Positions 16,191-23,660 of a DNA stretch of 37,572 bases are shown here, piece by piece. The position numbers and the translations under genes were made by a program. The first letter of the stretch is position 1; every line of letters starts with the position of its first letter. The notes beneath the pieces are model-generated. The model ran no database searches, was not told the origin of the DNA, and worked only from the letters and a program-made list of their open reading frames with translations. The stretch is from Bacteroidia bacterium (lineage in GTDB: Bacteria; Bacteroidota; Bacteroidia; UKL13-3), in contig JAIOYZ010000032.1 of assembly GCA_021740845.1 (NCBI GenBank), positions 1 to 37,572 of the forward strand, in the 5' to 3' direction.

Positions 16191-17060
16191 TTAGTCGTTA
16201 CGTCTAAAATATTTCCAGATAGCGCTACCACCAGCAGCTACAGCTAATGCAATAATTTTCCAAAACTTGGCAATAAGAACAAAAAGTCCAGCCTTAGCCA
16301 AAATTTTTCCAGCCACCAAACCACCAATTGTCCAGGCAGCAACATTGTCTACATCAGGAATATAATCTGCATATTGGTGACCTTCTTTAAATTTAATGCA
16401 CAATAAAATGTCATCTACATTAGCTTTTACTTCAGGCAATTCATTCATGGATGCAACTGCGTTTAACATAAACAAACCTTTTCTTCCTAAGATTCTTAGG
16501 TTATAATTTAAGGTATTTAAGGAATCCTCACCAAATTTTAACTCTTTTGCCCAATGTAAAACTTTATTGTCTTTATCGTAATAAGGTGCATCTGCCCAAC
16601 CCACAAATTCAATTGGTTGGTACCCCATTTTTATTCTTTCTGGATTGTTATCTCTGTTCTCTTTTTGTTGTTCTTCTAATAATTCATCGTAATCTATATT
16701 ACCCGCGTCATCGTCCTTCACATAACCCATTTCATCAAAACTTAGCACAAAAACCCAACTATTTTCTTTTAGTACACCTCTTCCTTTTGGCAATAGCAAT
16801 CCAAGAATGGAGCTATCTTCAGGGTTTCCCCATAAATCTTCTAAAACGTATCTCGACTGTTCTTTATTTAGAAACTCAAAACCTTCTGGAACTGTTAAGG
16901 TGGCATTACCGGACTCCAATTCAATGATTCCAGTTTGGTAATTAAGGGATGCCTCAACTTCATCATCGCTTAAGTAGCTTGTATCATCCTCTAGCTTTTG
17001 TGCATTTGCAAATAGGGATAAAAATAAAAAGCAAAAGAGGATTAAGATTAATTTTTTCAT
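16191..17060 (-). CDS. DUF2167 membrane-anchored protein
   Basis: A 289-residue exported protein: signal peptide MKKLILILFCFLFLSLFANAQ, a soluble DUF2167 region with YVLEDLWGNPEDSSILGLLLP and MGYQPIEFVGWADAPYYD, and one or two C-terminal hydrophobic helices (about 243-282) followed by a basic tail YFRRND. Its role is unknown; topology suggests a periplasmic body held in the inner membrane. It is upstream of the pentapeptide-repeat gene, probably co-transcribed. The start codon and leader lie inside a 37-bp sequence repeated exactly at 32296-32332. Confidence 0.85.
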   Translation of the reverse strand: MKKLILILFCFLFLSLFANAQKLEDDTSYLSDDEVEASLNYQTGIIELESGNATLTVPEGFEFLNKEQSRYVLEDLWGNPEDSSILGLLLPKGRGVLKENSWVFVLSFDEMGYVKDDDAGNIDYDELLEEQQKENRDNNPERIKMGYQPIEFVGWADAPYYDKDNKVLHWAKELKFGEDSLNTLNYNLRILGRKGLFMLNAVASMNELPEVKANVDDILLCIKFKEGHQYADYIPDVDNVAAWTIGGLVAGKILAKAGLFVLIAKFWKIIALAVAAGGSAIWKYFRRND

Positions 17061-17086
17061 AGGTTCAAAAAATCAAAAATAGGAAT
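17050..17086 (-). repeat. 37-bp duplicated start region, copy 1
   Basis: Identical to 32296-32332. On the minus strand it contains a -7-like TATTTTTG (17081-17074), a short leader with TTTTTTGAACCT, and ATGAAAAAATT, the first codons of the DUF2167 gene. A possible -33 TTG is 26 nt further upstream, somewhat long. Confidence 0.8.
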
Positions 17087-17381
17087 TATTACTACATTTT
17101 ATTATTTCAATTTATTTTCAAATCACTAAAAAATGACATAAAATTACTTTTGTTTCAAACCGCTTAATCCTTAGGATTGGTTGAACAATTTGTAAATGAT
17201 TCCTTCTATAAAAGGTTTAGAATTGAAATTACGGAAAAGAGTCTAACCTGAAATTTTAATTAGTTCCATTGGAGATAAAAAAGAAAATTCTTTCTAGTTA
17301 AATTCAATGCAACACTGAAAAGTAAATTATTAGACTTGAAAACCAAATGGGCCACCATCAATTAAGTTTTTAAAATAATTC
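17087..17381. other. Intergenic region between divergent genes
   Basis: About 300 nt, AT-rich, between the divergent DUF2167 gene and the SQR/efflux operon. It includes a degenerate copy of the GGTTCAAACC repeat (GTTTCAAACC, 17153-17162). I see no RNA gene or other clear structure before the promoter that starts at 17382. Confidence 0.5.
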
Positions 17382-17413
17382 TTGCGGAAATGAAATTTAT
17401 TCATTTATATTTG
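17382..17413 (+). promoter_or_regulatory. Promoter of SQR/RND operon (TTG-N21-TATATTTG)
   Basis: TTG at 17382-17384 and TATATTTG at 17406-17413, spaced 21 nt, match the Bacteroidota consensus well. The last base of the -7 box is the first base of a perfect 20-bp palindrome, so initiation should occur inside the palindrome. Confidence 0.75.
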
Positions 17414-17432
17414 TAAGTGAATATTCACTTAC
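17413..17432. promoter_or_regulatory. TetR-type operator (20-bp perfect palindrome)
   Basis: GTAAGTGAATATTCACTTAC is its own reverse complement. It abuts the -7 box and covers the expected transcription start of an operon whose second gene is a TetR regulator. Size and symmetry suit a TetR dimer, so autorepression is the simplest reading. Confidence 0.8.
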
Positions 17433-17446
17433 TTAAAATTTACTTT

Positions 17447-17866
17447 ATGAACGGCAAAAACAACATCGCAATTGGATTCTTGACCATGGGACTCTTTATG
17501 GCATACGGTTTTCTTTTGATTTACCTTCGTGACTTTGCTCCAGGTAAGGATGAATGGGTAAATTCTTATAGTCTTGGAAAGCATTTTGAAAGCAGATTGG
17601 CTCACGTTCATGGAAACTTATTTGCTTTCCTTAATATACTAATTGGATATCTACTACTTCACTTTAGAGGCAAACTTCAAAATGTTAAAGCAATTTCTTG
17701 GTTGGCACTTATTGGATTATTAATGCCAATAGGAATATTAACAGAAGTATATTTTGGTTTGCCACCTGCCCTAGTTTTAATTGGTGCCATTACAATGACT
17801 ACCTCGGTGATTTGGTTAGGAGTTGCTTTTCTAAAAATGAGAACTATTATTGAAGAAAAGAAATAA
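17447..17866 (+). CDS. Four-TM membrane protein, first gene of SQR/RND operon
   Basis: A 140-residue protein with four hydrophobic segments. A His-containing stretch, LAHVHGNLFAFLNILIGYLL, lies at the start of the second, which loosely recalls haem-binding helices of oxidase-like families; this is only a resemblance. I do not recognise the family. ATG 17447 is chosen over an upstream in-frame alternative start at 17417, which would lie inside the operator palindrome. The TetR gene follows after 3 nt. Being first behind the operator, it is probably the most directly induced product. Confidence 0.75.
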   Translation: MNGKNNIAIGFLTMGLFMAYGFLLIYLRDFAPGKDEWVNSYSLGKHFESRLAHVHGNLFAFLNILIGYLLLHFRGKLQNVKAISWLALIGLLMPIGILTEVYFGLPPALVLIGAITMTTSVIWLGVAFLKMRTIIEEKK

Positions 17867-17869
17867 AAA

Positions 17870-18466
17870 ATGACAGTTACTATTTCAGACAGACAACTTG
17901 AAATTATAGAAGCGGCAGGAAAAATTCTTACCAAATCAGGAGTAAGTGGATTAACAATTAAGAATCTTGCCAAAGAAATGAAATTTTCTGAAAGTGCCAT
18001 ATATAGACATTTTGCAAGTAAGGAAGATATTATTATTTCCCTATTAGACTATCTGGCGTTTAGTATGGATGAACGTTATACCCAAGCAATTTCTAGTGAT
18101 CAATCACCAGAAGAAAAACTCACTACCATGTTTCAAAATCAGTTTACATTTTTTAAAAACAACCCTTACTACGTAGTTGCTGTTTTTTCTGATGGACTAA
18201 TGGAAGAGAGTCAAAAAATCAATGAAACTATATTGAAGATAATGAGTGTAAAAATGAAGCATTTGATGCCAATTATTTTGGAAGGACAACAAAAAAATAT
18301 TTTCACAAATACAGTATCACCAGATGAATTAATGCAAATTGTGATGGGAACATTCCGATTACAAATGTTTAAATGGCGTGTAGCAAATTTCAAATCGGAC
18401 ATAATTATAAACGGTGACAATATGATCCAAGCGATATTAACATTAATACAGACCAAATCGAAATGA
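17870..18466 (+). CDS. TetR/AcrR family transcriptional regulator
   Basis: A 198-residue one-component repressor. The N-terminal helix-turn-helix reads LTIKNLAKEMKFSESAIYRH followed by FASKEDIIISLLDYL, the classic TetR signature at about residues 24-60. The remaining helical domain would bind an inducer that cannot be predicted. It is the second gene of the operon, 437 nt from the 20-bp palindrome that is its likely operator. The stop overlaps the next start (ATGA, 18463-18466), so translation is probably coupled. Confidence 0.93.
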   Translation: MTVTISDRQLEIIEAAGKILTKSGVSGLTIKNLAKEMKFSESAIYRHFASKEDIIISLLDYLAFSMDERYTQAISSDQSPEEKLTTMFQNQFTFFKNNPYYVVAVFSDGLMEESQKINETILKIMSVKMKHLMPIILEGQQKNIFTNTVSPDELMQIVMGTFRLQMFKWRVANFKSDIIINGDNMIQAILTLIQTKSK

Positions 18467-18846
18467 AAAAAATATTCGCTTTTTTTTTAGCAATAACCTT
18501 AGGAGGATTTGGCTTGCTAACTTTATTTCTAAGCACATCTGTAATTTTTGATTTGTTTGGAATAAGGGCAAAGGAAGGCAATTATGTTTTATTTGTTGTT
18601 TGGTCAAATTTTATTAGTAGCATCCTTTACCTTTTTGCAGCATATGGTTTTTTTAAAGTCAAAAATTGGACTACCCTTCTATTAGGAATTGCAACAGTCA
18701 TACTAATTATTGCCTTTATCGGTCTTAAAATTCACGCAGGTTCAGGCGGTATATATGAAGCAAAAACAATCGCTGCAATGATTTTTAGAATTTCCGTGAC
18801 CCTCCTATTTGCAATCATTGCCTATTTAAGATTATCAAAAAAGTAA
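18463..18846 (+). CDS. Small four-TM membrane protein
   Basis: A 127-residue integral membrane protein with four predicted hydrophobic helices (about 4-27, 42-62, 68-88, 105-123) and no recognisable domain. It overlaps the TetR gene by 4 nt and is followed by the lipoprotein gene after 2 nt, so it belongs to the operon. A role at the inner membrane alongside the quinone reductase or efflux pump is possible but unproven. Confidence 0.75.
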   Translation: MKKIFAFFLAITLGGFGLLTLFLSTSVIFDLFGIRAKEGNYVLFVVWSNFISSILYLFAAYGFFKVKNWTTLLLGIATVILIIAFIGLKIHAGSGGIYEAKTIAAMIFRISVTLLFAIIAYLRLSKK

Positions 18847-18848
18847 TT

Positions 18849-19310
18849 ATGAATAAGATAACCTTTTTAATTCCAGTAATCAGCTTGTTCCTTTTCAGTT
18901 GTAGCGAAACTTCTAAGGAAAAAGCAAAAGTTGAAACACAGAAACCTACTCTTGAAGAACAACAGCATAACACTGAAATACAAGCCATCGAACTTAACAA
19001 TGGATCAAAATGGAAGGTTGATGGCAATATGATAACTCATATTCGCAATATGGAAAACGATATTATTTTTTTTGCTAAAGTTGAACCAAAAGATTACAAA
19101 ATACTATCTAAAAAATTACACTCCAATATTGAACTACTTACATCTAATTGCACAATGAAAGGCAAAGCACATGATGAACTGCATAAATGGCTTTTGCCAT
19201 TCATTGAAATCGTTAAAGTACTCTCAGTCGCCCAAAACGAAACTGAATCGTCAAAGCAATTTGAAAACATTCAGATTTCATTTAAAACATTTAATCAATA
19301 CTTCCAATGA
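18849..19310 (+). CDS. Small helical lipoprotein
   Basis: A 153-residue lipoprotein with signal and lipobox ITFLIPVISLFLFSC, giving an acylated Cys18, then a charged linker SETSKEKAKVETQKP. The mature part is mainly helical, with the segment SNCTMKGKAHDELHKWLLPF containing a Cys and two His residues that could bind metal or haem; this is inference. No family is recognised with certainty. The stop overlaps the cupin start by 4 nt (19307-19310). Confidence 0.75.
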   Translation: MNKITFLIPVISLFLFSCSETSKEKAKVETQKPTLEEQQHNTEIQAIELNNGSKWKVDGNMITHIRNMENDIIFFAKVEPKDYKILSKKLHSNIELLTSNCTMKGKAHDELHKWLLPFIEIVKVLSVAQNETESSKQFENIQISFKTFNQYFQ

Positions 19311-19594
19311 ACATAAAAGAATTACACATAATTGAAAAACCAGTTTCAGCAACTTCACTATTTAAAAGTGAGTTAGGAAATGCAACGGCTATTCAAATTT
19401 TGAAAGGTGAACAATTGAAAGAGCACATTACTAAAACTCCTGCACTTTTGATTTGTATAGAAGGTAAAGTAACTTTTGAAAATGAAAAAGGCATTAAAGA
19501 AACTTTAATATCTGGTGATTATGTACATATTGAATCCTTAATAAAGCATTGGGCTGTAGGCATTAAGGACAGCCAATTAGTACTTATTAAATAA
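19307..19594 (+). CDS. Single-domain cupin protein
   Basis: A 95-residue small beta-barrel. The pattern ALLICIEGKVTFENEKGIKE then LISGDYVHIESLIKHWAVG matches the two conserved cupin motifs, though the usual metal His pair of motif 1 is absent, so a metal site is doubtful. It is translationally coupled to the lipoprotein by an ATGA overlap and ends 6 nt before the SQR-like gene. It may be a small sensor or accessory for that enzyme. Confidence 0.8.
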   Translation: MNIKELHIIEKPVSATSLFKSELGNATAIQILKGEQLKEHITKTPALLICIEGKVTFENEKGIKETLISGDYVHIESLIKHWAVGIKDSQLVLIK

Positions 19595-19600
19595 AAAATC

Positions 19601-21061
19601 ATGGCAAAAATACTCATACTTGGTGCTGGCATTGCAGGCCACACCGCAGCATCTCATCTAAGACGAAAGCTATCTATAGAGCATGAGGTTTTGGTGGTTT
19701 CGCCTAATAGTAATTATCAATGGGTACCTTCAAATATTTGGGTTGGTATAGGAAGAATGAAATCAGAAGAAGTTTATTTTCCTTTAGAACCATTGTATAA
19801 AAGGAAAGGCATAGGTTATAAGCAAGCGAAAGTAATTTCTTTTCATCCAGAAGGTGATGATATTGAATCCAAACCCCATGTAACTATTGAATATATTTAC
19901 GGTGATAATTCTGGAATTCAAGAAAAAGTGAGTTACGATTATTTAATCAACGCCACTGGACCGAAGCTTGCATTCGAATTAACTGAGGGACTTAAACCAG
20001 GAACCAATAAAGTCTATTCAGTTTGTACTTATGAGCATGCTTCTCATGCATCAGATGCATTGCACAAATTAATTTCTGAAATTAAAACAACAGGAAAAAA
20101 AGCAAAAATCTTAATTGGAACAGGGCATTCAAAGGCAACTTGCCAAGGTGCTGCATTTGAGTATATTCTTAATGTAGAAAAGGAATTGGTGAGGTTTGGG
20201 ATTCGGGATAAAATAGAATTGACATGGATTAGCAACGAATATGATTTAGGGGATTTTGGAATGGACGGAATGCTTTTAACTTATGGTCAACAAACTATGA
20301 GATCAAGTGAAATGGTAGAAATGGTTTTTGCTGACCGAGGTATTAAATGGATTTTGGGAGCTGGTGTTTCAAAAATAGGTGATGGCTTGGCATATTATGA
20401 AAATTTAGATGGTGAATACAAAATCGAATCCTATGATTTTGCTATGTTAATTCCTTCTTTTTCAGGTCACGGTTTTAAAGCTTTTGATAAAAATAATAAT
20501 GATATTACTAACAAACTTTTTAAAGGCTTTATGATTGTAGACGCAGACTATACTTCAAAACCATATGAGGAATGGTCTGTCCAAGATTGGCCAGAAACGT
20601 ATCAAAATCCAAGTTTCCCCAATATCTTTGCACCAGGTATAGCTTTTGCACCACCACATACAATTTCCAGACCAAGAAAAAGCAAAAACGGTACAGAAAT
20701 ATTTCCATCCCCTCCTCGGACTGGAATGCCATCTGGCATTACGGCGAAATTGGTGGCTGATAATATTATAGACAGTATCAAAAGTGGTAAAATATCCCTT
20801 GTACATAAAGGTTCCATGGGTAATATGGGTGCCGCTTGTATTGCGTCTGTGGGTTATGGAATGACACAAGGCAGTGGAATTAGTATTACAACCTTTCCTA
20901 TAGTTCCAGATTACAAAAAATATTCTAAAACACAAGGTAGAGACTTAAAGAAAACCTTTGGAGACATTGGTCTTGCGGGACATTGGTTAAAACTCACCCT
21001 ACATTATGCCTTCATTTACAAAGCTAAAATGAAACCCTTTTGGTGGTTAATTCCAGAATAA
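19601..21061 (+). CDS. Sulfide:quinone oxidoreductase-like FAD flavoprotein
   Basis: A 486-residue FAD-dependent oxidoreductase. It starts with the dinucleotide fold ILILGAGIAGHTAASHLRRK and has the NAD/FAD-family segment DYLINATGPKL. Three cysteines fall where sulfide:quinone oxidoreductases have their redox residues: Cys142 (SVCTYEH), Cys181 (ATCQGAAFEY, matching the SQR CxGPAYE-like motif) and Cys413 (GAACIAS). The C-terminus, with aromatic and hydrophobic residues (HYAFIYKAKMKPFWWLIPE), suits membrane attachment. It would oxidise sulfide or a related thiol/persulfide and pass electrons to quinone. It lies between a cupin and an efflux system. Related NADH or flavocytochrome c-type enzymes are the main alternatives. 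Confidence 0.85.
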   Translation: MAKILILGAGIAGHTAASHLRRKLSIEHEVLVVSPNSNYQWVPSNIWVGIGRMKSEEVYFPLEPLYKRKGIGYKQAKVISFHPEGDDIESKPHVTIEYIYGDNSGIQEKVSYDYLINATGPKLAFELTEGLKPGTNKVYSVCTYEHASHASDALHKLISEIKTTGKKAKILIGTGHSKATCQGAAFEYILNVEKELVRFGIRDKIELTWISNEYDLGDFGMDGMLLTYGQQTMRSSEMVEMVFADRGIKWILGAGVSKIGDGLAYYENLDGEYKIESYDFAMLIPSFSGHGFKAFDKNNNDITNKLFKGFMIVDADYTSKPYEEWSVQDWPETYQNPSFPNIFAPGIAFAPPHTISRPRKSKNGTEIFPSPPRTGMPSGITAKLVADNIIDSIKSGKISLVHKGSMGNMGAACIASVGYGMTQGSGISITTFPIVPDYKKYSKTQGRDLKKTFGDIGLAGHWLKLTLHYAFIYKAKMKPFWWLIPE

Positions 21062-21096
21062 TATTATTGTATTTGTAAATTAAATTAAAAAAAAGC

Positions 21097-21231
21097 ATGA
21101 CACAGAAAATATCTAAATCGGAGCATAGAAAAATGCAGAATCCAATCATTCAACTTTTTAAGTACATTCTTTTAAGCCTAAAAATTTTAAAAATAGTAGC
21201 TGGTGGACACGGTGGCACTCGCATAAATTAA
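21097..21231 (+). CDS. Small 44-residue protein
   Basis: A short open frame, ATG 21097 to TAA 21229-21231, encodes MTQKISKSEHRKMQNP followed by the amphipathic or membrane-active helix IIQLFKYILLSLKILKIV, and ends AGGHGGTRIN. It fits between the SQR-like gene (35 nt before) and the TolC gene (14 nt after) on the same strand, fills the only gap in the operon, and has a Lys-rich, hydrophobic composition unlike a random frame. I do not recognise a family; a membrane-associated accessory peptide is plausible. Confidence 0.6.
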   Translation: MTQKISKSEHRKMQNPIIQLFKYILLSLKILKIVAGGHGGTRIN

Positions 21232-21245
21232 AAAAAATTTGACAT

Positions 21246-22574
21246 ATGAAGTTAGTAAATATTCACAAACGATATTTCGTTTTTTTACTCATAATTCTAA
21301 GCTTTCAATCGGTACAAGCACAAGTTTGGACGCTAAAACAGTGTATTGATACAGCACAGCTACAAAATAGAAACCTACAAATAGGCAGAATCAATATGGC
21401 TATTGGAGAACAAAAGGCGAAAGAAGCAAAAGCCAATTTACTTCCAAAAGTAACAGCCAATGCTGACTATAAATATTTTACCAATCTACCTTACCAGTTT
21501 ATGCCTATGTCTACCTTTAATCCAACGGCAACAGAAGGACAGTTTAAAGAAGCACAATTTGGGGTTCCTCACAACATCAATGCAAACTTACAATTATCAA
21601 TCCCCTTGTTTAATCCACAAATTTATGGAGCCATTCTAACCACCAAGATAGCCAATGATTTGACCGAATTGCACTACCAAAAAACAGAGGAACAAATTTA
21701 TTTTGAAATTTCAAATCTGTATTACAATGCACAAATTTTAAATTATCAAAAAACTTTTATAGACAGCAACCTTATAAATGCTGAAAAGCTACTTAAAAAC
21801 ATACTATTGCTCAATGAACAACTACTTGCTAGGGGAACAGATGTTAGCAAAGTTAAATTGCAAGTATCACAATTAAACACACAAAAGGAAAATATTTCAA
21901 AAAAATATGAGCAAGTTTTAAATGCTTTGAAATTCGCAATGGGTATTTCAAATGAAAAAAAATTACAAATTGAAGCGAACATTCAATATCAAGAAACAAT
22001 CGAATATGCACCTTCCACCATTTTGGATATTCATATAATAAGGACCCAAAACCTTTTATTGTCTAGCGAACTAAGTACCATTAAAAAATCAAGACTTTTG
22101 CCTACTCTCAACCTTATTGGAATGTATGGCACTACAGGTTTTGGTTACGACAAACAGCCGAATGAATTTCTTAAATTCTACCCAATTGGATTTGCAGGAA
22201 TTCAACTCTCGTATCCAATATTTAACGGAACAATTATTCAACGAAAATTAAATCAAAAAAGGCTTGAACTTCGAAACAGTGAACTTCAATTTAGTTTAAT
22301 TACCGAACAAAATACAATGTTGGCTGAAAATGCAAAACTGCAAAGAAAAGTTGCAAAAAAATCAGTTGAAACCTCCGGAGAACAAATTGAATTAGCAAAA
22401 AACATTTATGAGCAAATTATTCTTCTACAAAAGCAAGGAACCGCAAGTCTTACAGATGTTTTGCTTGCCGATAACTCAGTACGTGAAGCACAACAAATTT
22501 ATCTCACTTCGGTAATTGATTATCTGAAAGCAGATTTAGAACTCAAAAAATTAACAGGAAATATTTCAAACTAA
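21246..22574 (+). CDS. TolC family outer-membrane efflux protein
   Basis: A 442-residue outer-membrane channel. The signal peptide (to about SVQAQ) is followed by VWTLKQCIDTAQLQNRNLQI, the typical TolC/OEP opening, and two halves of long helical coiled coil (for example EKLLKNILLLNEQLLARGTD and IYEQIILLQKQGTASLTDVL). It would form the exit duct of a tripartite pump with the next two gene products, which are encoded 12 nt apart each. It is regulated with the operon. Confidence 0.93.
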   Translation: MKLVNIHKRYFVFLLIILSFQSVQAQVWTLKQCIDTAQLQNRNLQIGRINMAIGEQKAKEAKANLLPKVTANADYKYFTNLPYQFMPMSTFNPTATEGQFKEAQFGVPHNINANLQLSIPLFNPQIYGAILTTKIANDLTELHYQKTEEQIYFEISNLYYNAQILNYQKTFIDSNLINAEKLLKNILLLNEQLLARGTDVSKVKLQVSQLNTQKENISKKYEQVLNALKFAMGISNEKKLQIEANIQYQETIEYAPSTILDIHIIRTQNLLLSSELSTIKKSRLLPTLNLIGMYGTTGFGYDKQPNEFLKFYPIGFAGIQLSYPIFNGTIIQRKLNQKRLELRNSELQFSLITEQNTMLAENAKLQRKVAKKSVETSGEQIELAKNIYEQIILLQKQGTASLTDVLLADNSVREAQQIYLTSVIDYLKADLELKKLTGNISN

Positions 22575-22586
22575 GAATTAAAAACA

Positions 22587-23648
22587 ATGAAAATGAATAG
22601 GAAAAGAATAATCGGAATTGTTGTAGGAATTGCAATCGTTGCTCTTGTTGTATTAAAGCTTAAGAACAATAAAGATATTACAAAAAGTAAAATTTATCTA
22701 TACGATAAAGATCAAGCTATTAGTGTTCAAGCAGACACTATACGAATTGAAAAGTTGAATGCAGAATTTTCTTATTCAGGTACATTTGAACCTAATAAGG
22801 AAACGAAAATAAGTACCGAATTACAAGGAAAGGTAAATGTTTTGTTAGTTGATGTTGGAAGTATTGTAAAAAAAGGACAAACATTAATCCTTTTAGATAA
22901 TTCATTATTGAGATTGCAATTACAAACTATTGAAATACAAATAGAAGGTCTGGAAGCAGATGTAAAACGGTATACCATTTTAGCTAAAGCAGATGCCATT
23001 CAAGGTGTTCAATTAGAAAAGGCAGAGTTAGGATTAAAATCGGCAAAATTGCAAAGAGAAACTATACTTGAACAAATAAACAAAACCACAATTAAAGCCC
23101 CTTTTAATGGCATTGTTACTGCAAAACTTAGTGAAGTAGGAGCATTTGCTGCTCCTGGAGTTCCATTACTTCAAATAACAGACATTTCTATTTTAAAATT
23201 CACAGTAAATGTCCCTGAAAATGATTTAAGCCAATTCAGATTAAATCAAAGCTATACCATAACAGCAGATGCTTATTCTGAAATTTCTATTAATGGAAAA
23301 AACACAATGATAGGCAGCAAAGCTAATATAGGAAGTAGTTTTCCGGTTCAATTTAATTTAAAAAACACATCCGATTTGAAAATTAAATCAGGGATGTTTG
23401 GTAAAGTGAATTTAGAAAATTTTAACCAAGAAAAAGGGATTATAATACCATCCTCTGCAATGCAGGGAACTGAAATCCAAGCGCAAGTTTTCGTTGTAAG
23501 AAATGGTAAAGCTAATTTGCAAAACATTACTATTCTAAGAAAAATACAGAATAATTTAGTTGTGTCAAGTGGATTAAATGAAGGTGATATTGTTGTAACC
23601 AATGGCTTCATAAATCTTTTTGACGGTGCAAAGGTAAATGTTAAATAA
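22587..23648 (+). CDS. RND efflux periplasmic adaptor (HlyD/MFP family)
   Basis: A 353-residue adaptor with an N-terminal membrane anchor (IIGIVVGIAIVALVVLKL). A split lipoyl domain follows (ISTELQGKVNVLLVDVGSIV, then TTIKAPFNGIVTAKLSEVGA), with a helical hairpin between (about 105-165) and beta-barrel/membrane-proximal domains at the C-terminus (EGDIVVTNGFINLFDGAKV). It bridges the RND pump and the TolC protein across the periplasm. Start ATG 22587 is 12 nt after the TolC stop. Confidence 0.93.
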   Translation: MKMNRKRIIGIVVGIAIVALVVLKLKNNKDITKSKIYLYDKDQAISVQADTIRIEKLNAEFSYSGTFEPNKETKISTELQGKVNVLLVDVGSIVKKGQTLILLDNSLLRLQLQTIEIQIEGLEADVKRYTILAKADAIQGVQLEKAELGLKSAKLQRETILEQINKTTIKAPFNGIVTAKLSEVGAFAAPGVPLLQITDISILKFTVNVPENDLSQFRLNQSYTITADAYSEISINGKNTMIGSKANIGSSFPVQFNLKNTSDLKIKSGMFGKVNLENFNQEKGIIIPSSAMQGTEIQAQVFVVRNGKANLQNITILRKIQNNLVVSSGLNEGDIVVTNGFINLFDGAKVNVK

Positions 23649-23660
23649 AATCAGCAAATA

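Noticed and set aside
20529-20935. Several open frames within the SQR-like gene, both strands
   Set aside because: They overlap a strongly supported flavoprotein and are of low-complexity, unrelated composition.
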